In this document: positions 32,613 through 40,762 of the stretch, one piece after another
Layout: each line of letters begins with the position of its first letter
Numbering within the stretch: the stretch's first letter is position 1
Source of the DNA: Bacteroidetes bacterium 41-46
GTDB lineage: Bacteria; Bacteroidota; Bacteroidia; Bacteroidales; UBA932
Reading direction: 5' to 3'
Length of the DNA: 64,000 bases
NCBI GenBank assembly: GCA_001897515.1
Contig: MKTA01000032.1
Coordinates: 1-64,000, forward strand
Translations under genes and position numbers: made by a program
The notes under the pieces: generated by a model
Databases searched by the model: none
Told to the model about the DNA's origin: nothing
The model's input: the letters and a program-made list of their open reading frames with translations, nothing else

Positions 32613-33878
32613 TTATACATTTATAAAATTTAATTCTACCCCCATTGTTTTTCTTAAGAAATCAACTGCTCCTGATGAAAACCTTGTGATATTTCTTTCA
32701 CGATCTCCAAAATATACGGACTTTTTTGTAACCAGGACATTGGGGCCGGATACAGCTATCCACAGTGTACCTAAAGGTTTCTCATCCGTACCCCCGTCTG
32801 GTCCGGCTATTCCGGATGTTGATATTGACCAGTCTGTTTTGAACATCTTTTTAACTGAAATGGCCATTGCTACTACGCACTCTTCACTAACAGCTCCGAA
32901 TTTCTCAATTATTCCCGGGTCAACCCCTAAAATATCTGTTTTAGCAGAATTATCGTATGCAGTTATGCCACCTTTAAATAGAGATGATGATCCGGGTATT
33001 GATGTGAATATTCTTCCAATATTACCTCCTGTACAGGATTCGGCAACTGAAAGAGTCTCTCCTCTCTCTGCCAGAGCCTTTGAAACGACAGATTCTAAGG
33101 TATCTTCCCCCTCTCCGTACAGACTATTACCAAGAATACCTTTAAGCTCATTAAATAGCCCTTTAATGGTCTCTTTATTTGATAACTCCTCTCCATCATA
33201 GACCGAGAGCCTTAGTTTCACCCCTTTTGCCGGATTGGGAAGGTATGCCAGTTTAAACCCTTTGGGGAGATTATCCTCCCACTCTGAAAGTTTTTGGGCC
33301 AACTCAGATTCTGGAATTCCATACGAGTTAAAAGAGTGATGTATTATTTTTTCACATCTTCCAAGAGTTTCAATATCTTTGATTACCAGCTCTATAAGAT
33401 GCTGCATCTCATATGGCACTCCTGGAAGAGAATATAAGAGCTTATCTCCAATAATGAATTTCATGGCTGGAGCGGTGCCGAAACTATTCTGAAATACAGT
33501 GCAGTTTACTGGAACGAGGGCCTGATCTTTGTTTAGATCAGATAGCAACACCTCTCTCTTAAGACAAATGCTTTTAATTATTTCCAATTGTTTGGAATCA
33601 TAGAACATTTCACTATTCCCGGAAATTTTTGCCAGTACTCTCTTAGTAATATCATCTTTTGTAGGACCAAGTCCTCCTGTCGCAATAACAATGTCAGACG
33701 AACTTAAGGCACTATTAATAGTACTCTCAATTGAATTCTCATCGTCACCGGTTGTTAAGTGGGATATTACCTTTATTCCTGCTGTGTTTAGAGCTGAAGA
33801 TATATAGGATTTATTTGTGTCCACTATCTGGCCTATCAATATCTCATCGCCAATGGTACAAATAGAAGCAGTCAGCAT
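32613..33878 (-). CDS. cinA: CinA family nicotinamide-nucleotide amidohydrolase
   Basis: The 421-residue protein has both CinA domains. The N-terminal MoCF-like domain has TIGDEILIGQIVDTNKSYI and ATGGLGPTKDDITKRVLAK. The C-terminal PncC amidase domain has SVAESCTGGNIGRIFTSIPG with the nucleophile Ser, STSGIAGPDGGTDEKPLGT and the closing RFSSGAVDFLRK. Full-length CinA hydrolyses ADP-ribose and deamidates NMN in pyridine nucleotide recycling. The start overlaps the 3' end of pyrD by 7 bases, so it is the third gene of the HTH-pyrD-cinA operon. Confidence 0.92.
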   Translation of the reverse strand: MLTASICTIGDEILIGQIVDTNKSYISSALNTAGIKVISHLTTGDDENSIESTINSALSSSDIVIATGGLGPTKDDITKRVLAKISGNSEMFYDSKQLEIIKSICLKREVLLSDLNKDQALVPVNCTVFQNSFGTAPAMKFIIGDKLLYSLPGVPYEMQHLIELVIKDIETLGRCEKIIHHSFNSYGIPESELAQKLSEWEDNLPKGFKLAYLPNPAKGVKLRLSVYDGEELSNKETIKGLFNELKGILGNSLYGEGEDTLESVVSKALAERGETLSVAESCTGGNIGRIFTSIPGSSSLFKGGITAYDNSAKTDILGVDPGIIEKFGAVSEECVVAMAISVKKMFKTDWSISTSGIAGPDGGTDEKPLGTLWIAVSGPNVLVTKKSVYFGDRERNITRFSSGAVDFLRKTMGVELNFINV

Positions 33879-34912
33879 AATGACTTTTTACTTAAATGTT
33901 TTAGAATTTTTCTTACAAAGCCCGGGCCGTTATAAATAAAACCAGTGTATATTTGAACAAGGCTTGCTCCTGCATTTAGCATCTCCTCTGCCTGCCTTGG
34001 CGTCATAATTCCACCCACGCCAATAATTGGAAGTTGCCCACCTGTTTTTCGGCTTATGTATCTTATAATCTCCAGACTCCTGCTATAAAGAGGTGCTCCA
34101 CTGAGGCCTCCGTCTCCAATGGACTCAATTTGTTGTGGTTCAATTGTTAAATTGTTTCTGGATGTTGTTGTATTAGTGGCTACTATGCCATCCAGCCCGG
34201 AAACTAGTATCAATTCAATAATCTCATCCAGTTGCTCATCTGTCAGGTCTGGTGAGACCTTTAGTAGTATTGGGCGGTAATCATCAAAGTATTTTCGCAG
34301 CTGTGTCAGCTTGTCAATGATTTCTGAAAGAGATGTTATGTCCTGAAGCTTAGTTAACCCCTTGACATTTGGGCATGATACATTGACAACAAAGTAATCT
34401 ACAAAATCATAAAGCTGAGCAAAGCTCTTCTCGTAATCCAATGGTGCCTGCTCATTACGGCTTGCAGTACTTTTGCTTATGTTTCCTCCAATAATAACTC
34501 TTGGCTTATTCTGTTTGAGTTTTGAAACAACGCTCTTCACACCCTTATTGTTGATTCCCATTCTGTTGATAAGAGCATTATCCTGTGGAATTCTAAAAAC
34601 TCTCGGCTTTGAATTACCAGGCTGTTCAACAGGTGTTACTGAACCAATTTCAATAAAACCAAAACCAAAATCAGACAATTGATTGTATAGCTCTCCATTC
34701 TTGTCAAATCCGGCTGCCATACCAACAGGATTTGGAAACTTTATGCCTATCACCTCTCTCTCAAGTGAAGGAGAGGAGTATCTGTAGAAAAGTCTTATGA
34801 TATGCCTTGAAAAAGGGATATAAGAGAGCAACAGCAACAGCCTTGCCACAATATTGTGGGCGGTTTCAGGCGAAAAAGCAAATAGAAGTGGTTTGATGAA
34901 AATTCGGAACAT
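33872..34912 (-). CDS. pyrD: Dihydroorotate dehydrogenase, class 2 (quinone)
   Basis: The protein of about 346 residues has the hydrophobic N-terminal helix of class 2 enzymes (FRIFIKPLLFAFSPETAHNI). FMN-site motifs follow: FPNPVGMAAGFDKNG, the catalytic Ser loop VVNVSCPNVKG, LLKVSPDLTDEQ and GVGGIMTPRQAEEML, then IYTGFIYNGPGFV. It oxidises dihydroorotate to orotate at the inner membrane, passing electrons to quinone. The ATG at 34912 is chosen over an upstream TTG at 34930. Upstream by 38 bases is the HTH regulator, and cinA overlaps its end. Confidence 0.93.
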   Translation of the reverse strand: MFRIFIKPLLFAFSPETAHNIVARLLLLLSYIPFSRHIIRLFYRYSSPSLEREVIGIKFPNPVGMAAGFDKNGELYNQLSDFGFGFIEIGSVTPVEQPGNSKPRVFRIPQDNALINRMGINNKGVKSVVSKLKQNKPRVIIGGNISKSTASRNEQAPLDYEKSFAQLYDFVDYFVVNVSCPNVKGLTKLQDITSLSEIIDKLTQLRKYFDDYRPILLKVSPDLTDEQLDEIIELILVSGLDGIVATNTTTSRNNLTIEPQQIESIGDGGLSGAPLYSRSLEIIRYISRKTGGQLPIIGVGGIMTPRQAEEMLNAGASLVQIYTGFIYNGPGFVRKILKHLSKKSLC

Positions 34913-34950
34913 TTCCAAAAGTTTGCACAAAGATATAATTATAACGCCGA

Positions 34951-35391
34951 CTAGACAATTTTCCCGGGCGTAATATCTTCAAAAGAGTTGTCAGAGTATA
35001 TCAACAAAACCCGTTTTAAACTGCGATTTTTCCCACCACTATCCATCGTTGAAGAATTTAGGCGATTCTCAATGAGTTCAGATTCGTCAATAAGTGTTCT
35101 ATCATCCTCATTATCTGCGTATAAGTCTGATGTGCCAATATTAGGCTCATCTCTGCCTAATAATTTTTCTGATCTGTTTTGATCTTTGTACATCTTCCCC
35201 TTTCCTGTTATCAGCCATTCTGCATTGAGTGCAGGAAATTTTACAAGCAATTTCTGAATAAAATCAAAACCCGGTTTATTTCTGCCAGATAAAATATGAG
35301 AGAGTCCTGATCTTTGTATTCCCATAATCTCAGATAATCTAGCCGGAGAGAGCTGCTCAACCTCTAAAAATTGCTGTAAACGACCCTTCAT
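34951..35391 (-). CDS. Helix-turn-helix (XRE-like) transcriptional regulator
   Basis: The 146-residue protein begins with an HTH_3 domain (SPARLSEIMGIQRSGLSHIL, then GRNKPGFDFIQKLLVKFPAL). The tail ALNAEWLITGKGKMYKD is typical of Bacteroidetes XRE proteins. The rest (about 80-146) is acidic and probably flexible. The ATG at 35391 is preferred; the longer frame begins at a TTG at 35403 inside a palindrome. Two matching palindromes flank its promoter, so self-repression is likely. It is the first gene of an operon with pyrD and cinA, so it may also set their expression. Confidence 0.85.
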   Translation of the reverse strand: MKGRLQQFLEVEQLSPARLSEIMGIQRSGLSHILSGRNKPGFDFIQKLLVKFPALNAEWLITGKGKMYKDQNRSEKLLGRDEPNIGTSDLYADNEDDRTLIDESELIENRLNSSTMDSGGKNRSLKRVLLIYSDNSFEDITPGKIV

Positions 35392-35392
35392 A

Positions 35393-35440
35393 ATTGTAAA
35401 CAATAATAATTACAAATGTAGTAATAAAATTGTTTACAAA
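35393..35440. promoter_or_regulatory. Double operator and promoter of the HTH-pyrD-cinA operon
   Basis: Two copies of the dyad ATTGTwwACAAT are centred 36 bases apart: ATTGTAAACAAT at 35393-35404 and ATTGTTTACAAA at 35429-35440 (last base off). Between them, on the minus strand, lies TACATTTG (35413-35420), an exact TAnnTTTG -7 box reading towards the regulator. One dyad covers the start of the leader and the other the -33 region. This is the classic layout for autorepression by the HTH protein. Confidence 0.6.
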
Positions 35441-35890
35441 GTTATATTGCCTATTGGGTACAACTGTAATCACTAAAACAAGCAGTATTCCGGAATCAAA
35501 TTAAATATAAGCACTTATGTAAATTCCTACTATTAATCCATTTGTTTAACTATAAATTGATATGAAGAGGTGTAAATAGCTGGTTATAAATTCATTAAAA
35601 TTCGCTTAGACTGGGAAATTGCAAAAAATACCTAAAAATTACAAAATATTCAGGTTTAAAGAGGTTATAAAACTTTATATGACTTCTATAAATAATTGAT
35701 AAACAATGTAATAAGCAACCAGATTAAGACTAATAGGCACCATCTATGACGACTTTATACTATTGTCATCAATTAAACTAAATAAATTCCTAAATGGTTA
35801 CACTATGCTTGAGCTGTGTTTATATAAGTGAACTACAAATGTAAACAAAAAATCAAATTTCCGTTATTTCCCAGTAAACCTAGAATTGTA
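35441..35890. other. AT-rich intergenic region without a recognisable gene
   Basis: About 450 bases between the regulator and queA contain no supported reading frame, RNA fold or repeat. A weak relative of the operator half-site (ATGTAAACAAA, near 35838) is present. The AT-rich tract may hold further control sites. Confidence 0.4.
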
Positions 35891-35898
35891 TAGCTTTG
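35891..35898 (+). promoter_or_regulatory. -7 box for queA
   Basis: TAGCTTTG matches TAnnTTTG exactly and ends only 10-16 bases before the two possible queA start codons. The transcript leader would therefore be very short. Confidence 0.45.
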
Positions 35899-35908
35899 CA
35901 AAAAATAA

Positions 35909-37144
35909 TTGATTGTGGAGCCTGAAATCAAGATTAAAGACTATACCTATATTTTGCCTGAGGAAAAAATTGCCAAATATCCTCTACCCTCAAGAGATGA
36001 TTCCAAAATTTTAATTTTTCAAGACAATAAAATTTTTGAGTCAAAATTTTCTAATCTGGCCGACTTTATCCCTTCTGATTCAATGATGGTTTTTAACAAT
36101 ACCAGAGTTGTACCGGCTAGACTCTTTTTTAAAAAAGAGAGCGGAGCTCATTTGGAAATATTTTGCATTGAACCACTCTCTCCTCCTGATTATGCAAGAT
36201 CTTTTGAGACAACCGGGGAGACAACTTGGCGATGCATTGTCGGCAATAGTAAGAAATGGAAGAGTGACGATGTGAAGTTTGATCACTCAGGAAATTCTCT
36301 TCTGGAGTTGTGCAACCTAACTGCAACCAGGGTCTCAATTGATGGTGAAACCTCTGTTGTCAAATTTACCTGGGAGGGTGGTTACTCCTTTGCGCAAATT
36401 ATGGAGATGTGCGGTAAAGTACCCATCCCTCCTTATCTAAACAGAGAGTCTGAGGAGTCTGATAGGGATAGATACCAAACTCTTTATGCTAAATACAGAG
36501 GTTCGGTAGCAGCTCCAACTGCTGGGCTCCATTTTACTAATAGTGTGCTTGAATCTATTGATAAAAAGGGTATTATCAGGGAAGAACTCTCTCTTCATGT
36601 AGGTACTGGTACATTCAGACCTGTAAAAAGCGAACTTATTAAAGATCATCCTATGCACTCAGAACCATTTTCTGTCTCTTTGTCTTTTTTAAGAAGTCTG
36701 ATTGAGTGTATGGAACGGAAAACCATAGTATCAGTCGGGACTACATCTGCGAGAACATTAGAGAGCCTATATTATATAGGTATAAAACTCAACAGAGGTG
36801 AGAATGAAGTTAAGGATGTTGAGCAATGGGAACCTTATGGTGCTGATTTTCAATTGTCACCTTTAATGGCTATTAAATCTATATGCGAATGGATGGAGAG
36901 AAGGAAGATTGATTCATTTGAGGCAAAAACAAGGATAATTATTGTACCAGGCTATAAATTCAAAATTATTGACGCATTGATTACAAACTTCCATCAGCCG
37001 TCAAGCACACTCCTTTTATTAATTGCATCATTTGTAGGCAAATCCTGGAGAGAGATTTACAATTATGCTTTAAATAACAATTTCAGATTTCTAAGTTATG
37101 GAGACAGCTCCTTACTTTTCAGAAATCAAACCAAACTCCATTAG
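35909..37144 (+). CDS. queA: S-adenosylmethionine:tRNA ribosyltransferase-isomerase
   Basis: The protein of about 411 residues matches QueA from end to end: YILPEEKIAKYPLPSRDDSK, MVFNNTRVVPARLFF, GKVPIPPYLNRESEESDRDR, YAKYRGSVAAPTAGLHFT, HVGTGTFRPV and LITNFHQPSSTLLLLIASF. It transfers the ribosyl part of AdoMet onto preQ1 in tRNA to make epoxyqueuosine. There is no ATG at the start: the frame begins with TTG (35909), or GTG at 35915 gives MEPEIKIKDY, which I think equally likely. An insert near residues 95-120 is longer than in E. coli. The 3' end overlaps the convergent YyaL gene by 33 bases. Confidence 0.93.
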   Translation: MIVEPEIKIKDYTYILPEEKIAKYPLPSRDDSKILIFQDNKIFESKFSNLADFIPSDSMMVFNNTRVVPARLFFKKESGAHLEIFCIEPLSPPDYARSFETTGETTWRCIVGNSKKWKSDDVKFDHSGNSLLELCNLTATRVSIDGETSVVKFTWEGGYSFAQIMEMCGKVPIPPYLNRESEESDRDRYQTLYAKYRGSVAAPTAGLHFTNSVLESIDKKGIIREELSLHVGTGTFRPVKSELIKDHPMHSEPFSVSLSFLRSLIECMERKTIVSVGTTSARTLESLYYIGIKLNRGENEVKDVEQWEPYGADFQLSPLMAIKSICEWMERRKIDSFEAKTRIIIVPGYKFKIIDALITNFHQPSSTLLLLIASFVGKSWREIYNYALNNNFRFLSYGDSSLLFRNQTKLH

Positions 37145-38860
37145 TTTATGAGCCCAGCTTGATAGAAGGGGACCGGAACGGGTGATTGAAGGCAGGATAT
37201 TACCAATCTGCTGACTTGCAATATTTAAATACCTTTTCTCGCCTGTAAGCTTGTACATTTCTATCATTACACCTGCCATAACAGAGTTTGCAGAGGGTTT
37301 AATCAGATCAATATTTGACTCTCTTTTAAATGGAACGACAGGAACTTCAGCTCCTTTCTCTGATTTGCTGAACATACCGTTCTCTGGCTTGTAGAAGTTG
37401 TCAATTATAAAGTCAAGATATGTTGTGGCTATATCTCTGTACTCTCTCTTTCCTGTAACTTTATACATGGTAACAGCAGCATCGGTAAATCCTGCATAAT
37501 CAGAGAGGAATCCAAACCGGCATCCATTAGCACAGCAGGTGTATCTCAATAGTCTGCCCTTAGCATTGATATTGTTATTCAGGATATATTCAAAGAGGGT
37601 AGAGGCTTCCTCAAGCATCTCTTCATTATCCAATGCAACAGATGCAATTGCAAGTGATTTTGCCAGCTGTGAGTTATATGATGTAATGATTCTGGTGTCT
37701 TTAATGTAGCCCCTGTGCTCCTTTCTCCTCTCTTTTAGACTATCTAGTTCCTCTCTGTTTATTATGTGATATGTGTCGCTGTTTCTAACGGGTATCTGCT
37801 TTGCATTTATCTCTTTCCGAGTGTCCAAACCCAGTGCAACTGATATCTCCTGATATCGCTCAGGAAACATAATCTGTAACTCTTTTATTGAGCATGAAAA
37901 GTAAACAGCAGTTGAAGGATCTTCTGATATTGTTGTATTGCTGAAATAGCCACCTGAATGACTGGACATTTCATTTAAAATGAAGCTGTATGTTTGCATT
38001 GCAGTCTCTCTGAATGACTCTTTTCTGAATAGTTCCCATGCGGTTGAGTAAAGTACGATATACTGACTGTTGTCTTCTAAGCTCTTTTCATACAAGGGGT
38101 TTGAACATGTATAATCAGCTGCCTGCCTGAAAAACCCACCGTCAATAGGGTCAAATAGAGGAGAAAACTGCAGATCTTCAAGGAGAGAGAGCATGGAATC
38201 CTTTATCTCCTTATCTGGAAAGTGCCTTAAATATTCTATAATTGTAATTAAGCTACCGGGATTTGGTGTATATGGTCTCAGATTCTCCAAAAAATCTGAA
38301 TGAAACATAATATTGTGCCAGTTCTTTACATATTTACGAAGTGTCTCCAATTCATCCCTGGGCTCTTCTGCAATATCTGTTATTACTCCTGACAGTTTTG
38401 TCCTGTGCGAGAGCTCATTTGCCAATTTATCCAACAGCTCTCTCTTGGTTAATTTTGCCTGGAGAATTTTATTTATTACATTGATGAACTCTTTTGGATC
38501 TGTCTCAGAAGTACAAAGTATCGGCCTTCTGTCCGGCATTATAAAAAGGTTCATTGGCCCGTATGAGTAGTCGTTATTCAATAAGAGCATATCTAACGCG
38601 ACAAGGAAAGACTCAGGATTATCGTCTTTATCTTCAGCTATGCATATGAAGTTGTCATTGAGTTTTGATGAGACTTCACTGTCTGAGAATAATCTTACTG
38701 AGCCCTCTCTGACCTTGACGTTACTCAAGTACCCTATATGCAAAAAAATGAGTTTATCCTCTTTTTTTGCCTTAGACAAAAGATCTGAAGATAGAGTATA
38801 GTTCCATTCTATACCCTTTCCGGACAACAACTTAAGATATGGTGAACAAATCTTGGACAT
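37112..38860 (-). CDS. YyaL/DUF255 thioredoxin-domain protein, degenerate
   Basis: The 582-residue protein aligns with the YyaL (DUF255) family. The N-terminal thioredoxin-like domain has SKAKKEDKLIFLHIGYLSNV and GPMNLFIMPDRRPILCTSE. The six-hairpin-type C-terminal domain has SDYAGFTDAAVTMYKVTGK and IKPSANSVMAGVMIEMYKLT. The family hallmark CHWCHVM after IGY is replaced by LSNVKVR, and the length is roughly 100 residues short. The redox role therefore looks lost and the thioredoxin part may be only structural. The cellular role of the family is not established. It diverges from the acyl-CoA synthetase gene. Confidence 0.82.
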   Translation of the reverse strand: MSKICSPYLKLLSGKGIEWNYTLSSDLLSKAKKEDKLIFLHIGYLSNVKVREGSVRLFSDSEVSSKLNDNFICIAEDKDDNPESFLVALDMLLLNNDYSYGPMNLFIMPDRRPILCTSETDPKEFINVINKILQAKLTKRELLDKLANELSHRTKLSGVITDIAEEPRDELETLRKYVKNWHNIMFHSDFLENLRPYTPNPGSLITIIEYLRHFPDKEIKDSMLSLLEDLQFSPLFDPIDGGFFRQAADYTCSNPLYEKSLEDNSQYIVLYSTAWELFRKESFRETAMQTYSFILNEMSSHSGGYFSNTTISEDPSTAVYFSCSIKELQIMFPERYQEISVALGLDTRKEINAKQIPVRNSDTYHIINREELDSLKERRKEHRGYIKDTRIITSYNSQLAKSLAIASVALDNEEMLEEASTLFEYILNNNINAKGRLLRYTCCANGCRFGFLSDYAGFTDAAVTMYKVTGKREYRDIATTYLDFIIDNFYKPENGMFSKSEKGAEVPVVPFKRESNIDLIKPSANSVMAGVMIEMYKLTGEKRYLNIASQQIGNILPSITRSGPLLSSWAHKLMEFGLISEK

Positions 38861-38867
38861 TAATTTT

Positions 38868-38875
38868 TAAATTTG
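38868..38875 (+). promoter_or_regulatory. -7 box for the acyl-CoA synthetase operon
   Basis: TAAATTTG is an exact match to TAnnTTTG, 15 bases before the ATG at 38891. The only TTG upstream is 13 bases away, so the -33 element is unclear. Confidence 0.4.
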
Positions 38876-38890
38876 CATAAAAACACTGCT

Positions 38891-40762
38891 ATGAAAAACG
38901 AAGCAAGCAACATTCATAAAAGAACCCTTCTGGACCTTTTTGAAGAGTCCGTAGCCAAATACTCAGAGAAACCATTTCTTCTTGAGAAAAAGGATGGTGA
39001 ATTTCGCCCCACATCATATTCAAAGACTAGATTGCTTGCACAACAATTTGGCGCAGGCCTTTGTTCACTTGGTTTTAAAAAGGGGGAGAATGCTTCAATT
39101 CTTGCTGAGGGGTGCAATATGTGGATCATTGGAGAGTTGGCCATATTTTATGCAGGTGGGATAAACGTTCCTCTCTCTGTTAAACTGGAGGAGAGTTCGG
39201 ACCTTACCTTCAGACTTATCCACGCAGATGTCGTTTTGATAATGGTCTCAGAGAGGCAATTGCCAAAAATAAGGGCCATCAAAGATAAATTGCCGTTGTT
39301 AAAAACAGTTATTGTCTTTGATCCCGTAAACCCTCTGGAGAGTGGCGAAGTTAGCTCTGAGAATATCATAGAGGAGGGAAAGAGTTATTTGAAAGACAAT
39401 TATTCAGATTTTCTTAATATCGGAAAAAGTATAAGAAATGATGATATTGCAACAATTACTTATACATCAGGCACTACCGCAGACCCTAAGGGGGTTGTTT
39501 TAACACACAGAAACTATACAGCAAATGTAGAGCAGTCACTGACATGCATGACCATTCCGGAGGGATACAAGAATTTTATCATATTGCCTCTGGATCACTG
39601 TTTTGCACACGTAGTCGGTTTTTATATAATGATAGCCAGAGGAGCGATTGTTGCTACAGTACAGCAAGGAAGAACAGCAATGGAGACATTGAAGAATATT
39701 CCTCAGAATATTCAGGAGGTCAAGCCAAATATAATATTGTCTGTGCCTGCACTGGCGAAAAGTTTCAGAAAGAACATAGAAAACTCCGTAAAGTCAAAAG
39801 GGAAGGCCACATGGAAACTTTACAATTTTGCACTTAAACTAGCCTACATATACAATGGAGAGGGGTGGGACAGAGGCCGGGGATGGAGACTTTTGTTGTA
39901 TCCCCTTAAGTCGCTCTTTGACAAAATCCTTTTCTCAAAAGTTAGACTGGCAATGGGCGGTGAACTGGATTTCTTTGTAGGAGGAGGAGCCCTTCTGGAC
40001 AAGGAGCTTCAAAGATTTTATTACGCTATCGGCATCCCTATGTATCAGGGATACGGGCTCTCAGAAGCAACCCCTGTAATCTCCACTAATACTCCAGACA
40101 AACATAAACTTGGCTCCTCAGGAATATTGGTAAAGCCATTGGAAATTAGAATATTAGATTCAGAGGGAGTTGAGCTTCCATTAGGAGTGCCAGGTGAAAT
40201 AGTTGTTAAGGGTGAGAATGTTATGGCGGGTTATTGGAAGAATCAGAAGGCTACAAACGAGACAATCAAAAATGGATGGTTGTACACTGGGGATATGGGA
40301 TATATGACAAAAGAGGGTTTTTTATATGTTAAAGGCAGGTTCAAAAGTCTTTTGATTGGTTCCGATGGTGAGAAATATGCACCAGAGGAGATTGAGGAGA
40401 TGCTGGTATCTCAGTCCAGAATCATACAGCAGGTTATGCTCTACAATAACCAGTCCCCCTATACAATAGCTATTATTACTCCTGACCGGGGTGCGGGATT
40501 AGATGGGAAGGACTTGGTTAAAGCAGTATGGGATGAAATAGAGAAGTATAAAGGAAGAGGTATCTATGCCGGAATGTTTCCGGAAAGATGGCTTCCGGCT
40601 GCATTCATATTTACATCTGAGCCATTTAGTGAACAAAACAGAATGATTAACTCCACTATGAAGATGGTAAGGGGTAAAGTTGAGGAGAGATACAGAGAGG
40701 AGATTGCTTTTGCATATACTCCTGATGGTAAGAATATTTATAACAGGTACAATCTGACATGA
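38891..40762 (+). CDS. Long-chain acyl-CoA synthetase (AMP-binding)
   Basis: The 623-residue enzyme has the AMP-binding signature ITYTSGTTADPKGVVLTHRN, the motif MYQGYGLSEATPVISTN, the hinge YTGDMGYMTKEGFLYVKGR and the late FKSLLIGSDGEKYAPEEIEE. It would activate fatty acids to acyl-CoA or acyl-AMP using ATP. The final catalytic Lys is expected in NRMINSTMKMVRGK. The ATG at 38891 is chosen over a TTG at 38873. The last codons overlap the next gene (ATGA), so it is coupled with the M28 peptidase gene. A lipid role also fits the acyltransferase a further gene downstream. Confidence 0.92.
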   Translation: MKNEASNIHKRTLLDLFEESVAKYSEKPFLLEKKDGEFRPTSYSKTRLLAQQFGAGLCSLGFKKGENASILAEGCNMWIIGELAIFYAGGINVPLSVKLEESSDLTFRLIHADVVLIMVSERQLPKIRAIKDKLPLLKTVIVFDPVNPLESGEVSSENIIEEGKSYLKDNYSDFLNIGKSIRNDDIATITYTSGTTADPKGVVLTHRNYTANVEQSLTCMTIPEGYKNFIILPLDHCFAHVVGFYIMIARGAIVATVQQGRTAMETLKNIPQNIQEVKPNIILSVPALAKSFRKNIENSVKSKGKATWKLYNFALKLAYIYNGEGWDRGRGWRLLLYPLKSLFDKILFSKVRLAMGGELDFFVGGGALLDKELQRFYYAIGIPMYQGYGLSEATPVISTNTPDKHKLGSSGILVKPLEIRILDSEGVELPLGVPGEIVVKGENVMAGYWKNQKATNETIKNGWLYTGDMGYMTKEGFLYVKGRFKSLLIGSDGEKYAPEEIEEMLVSQSRIIQQVMLYNNQSPYTIAIITPDRGAGLDGKDLVKAVWDEIEKYKGRGIYAGMFPERWLPAAFIFTSEPFSEQNRMINSTMKMVRGKVEERYREEIAFAYTPDGKNIYNRYNLT

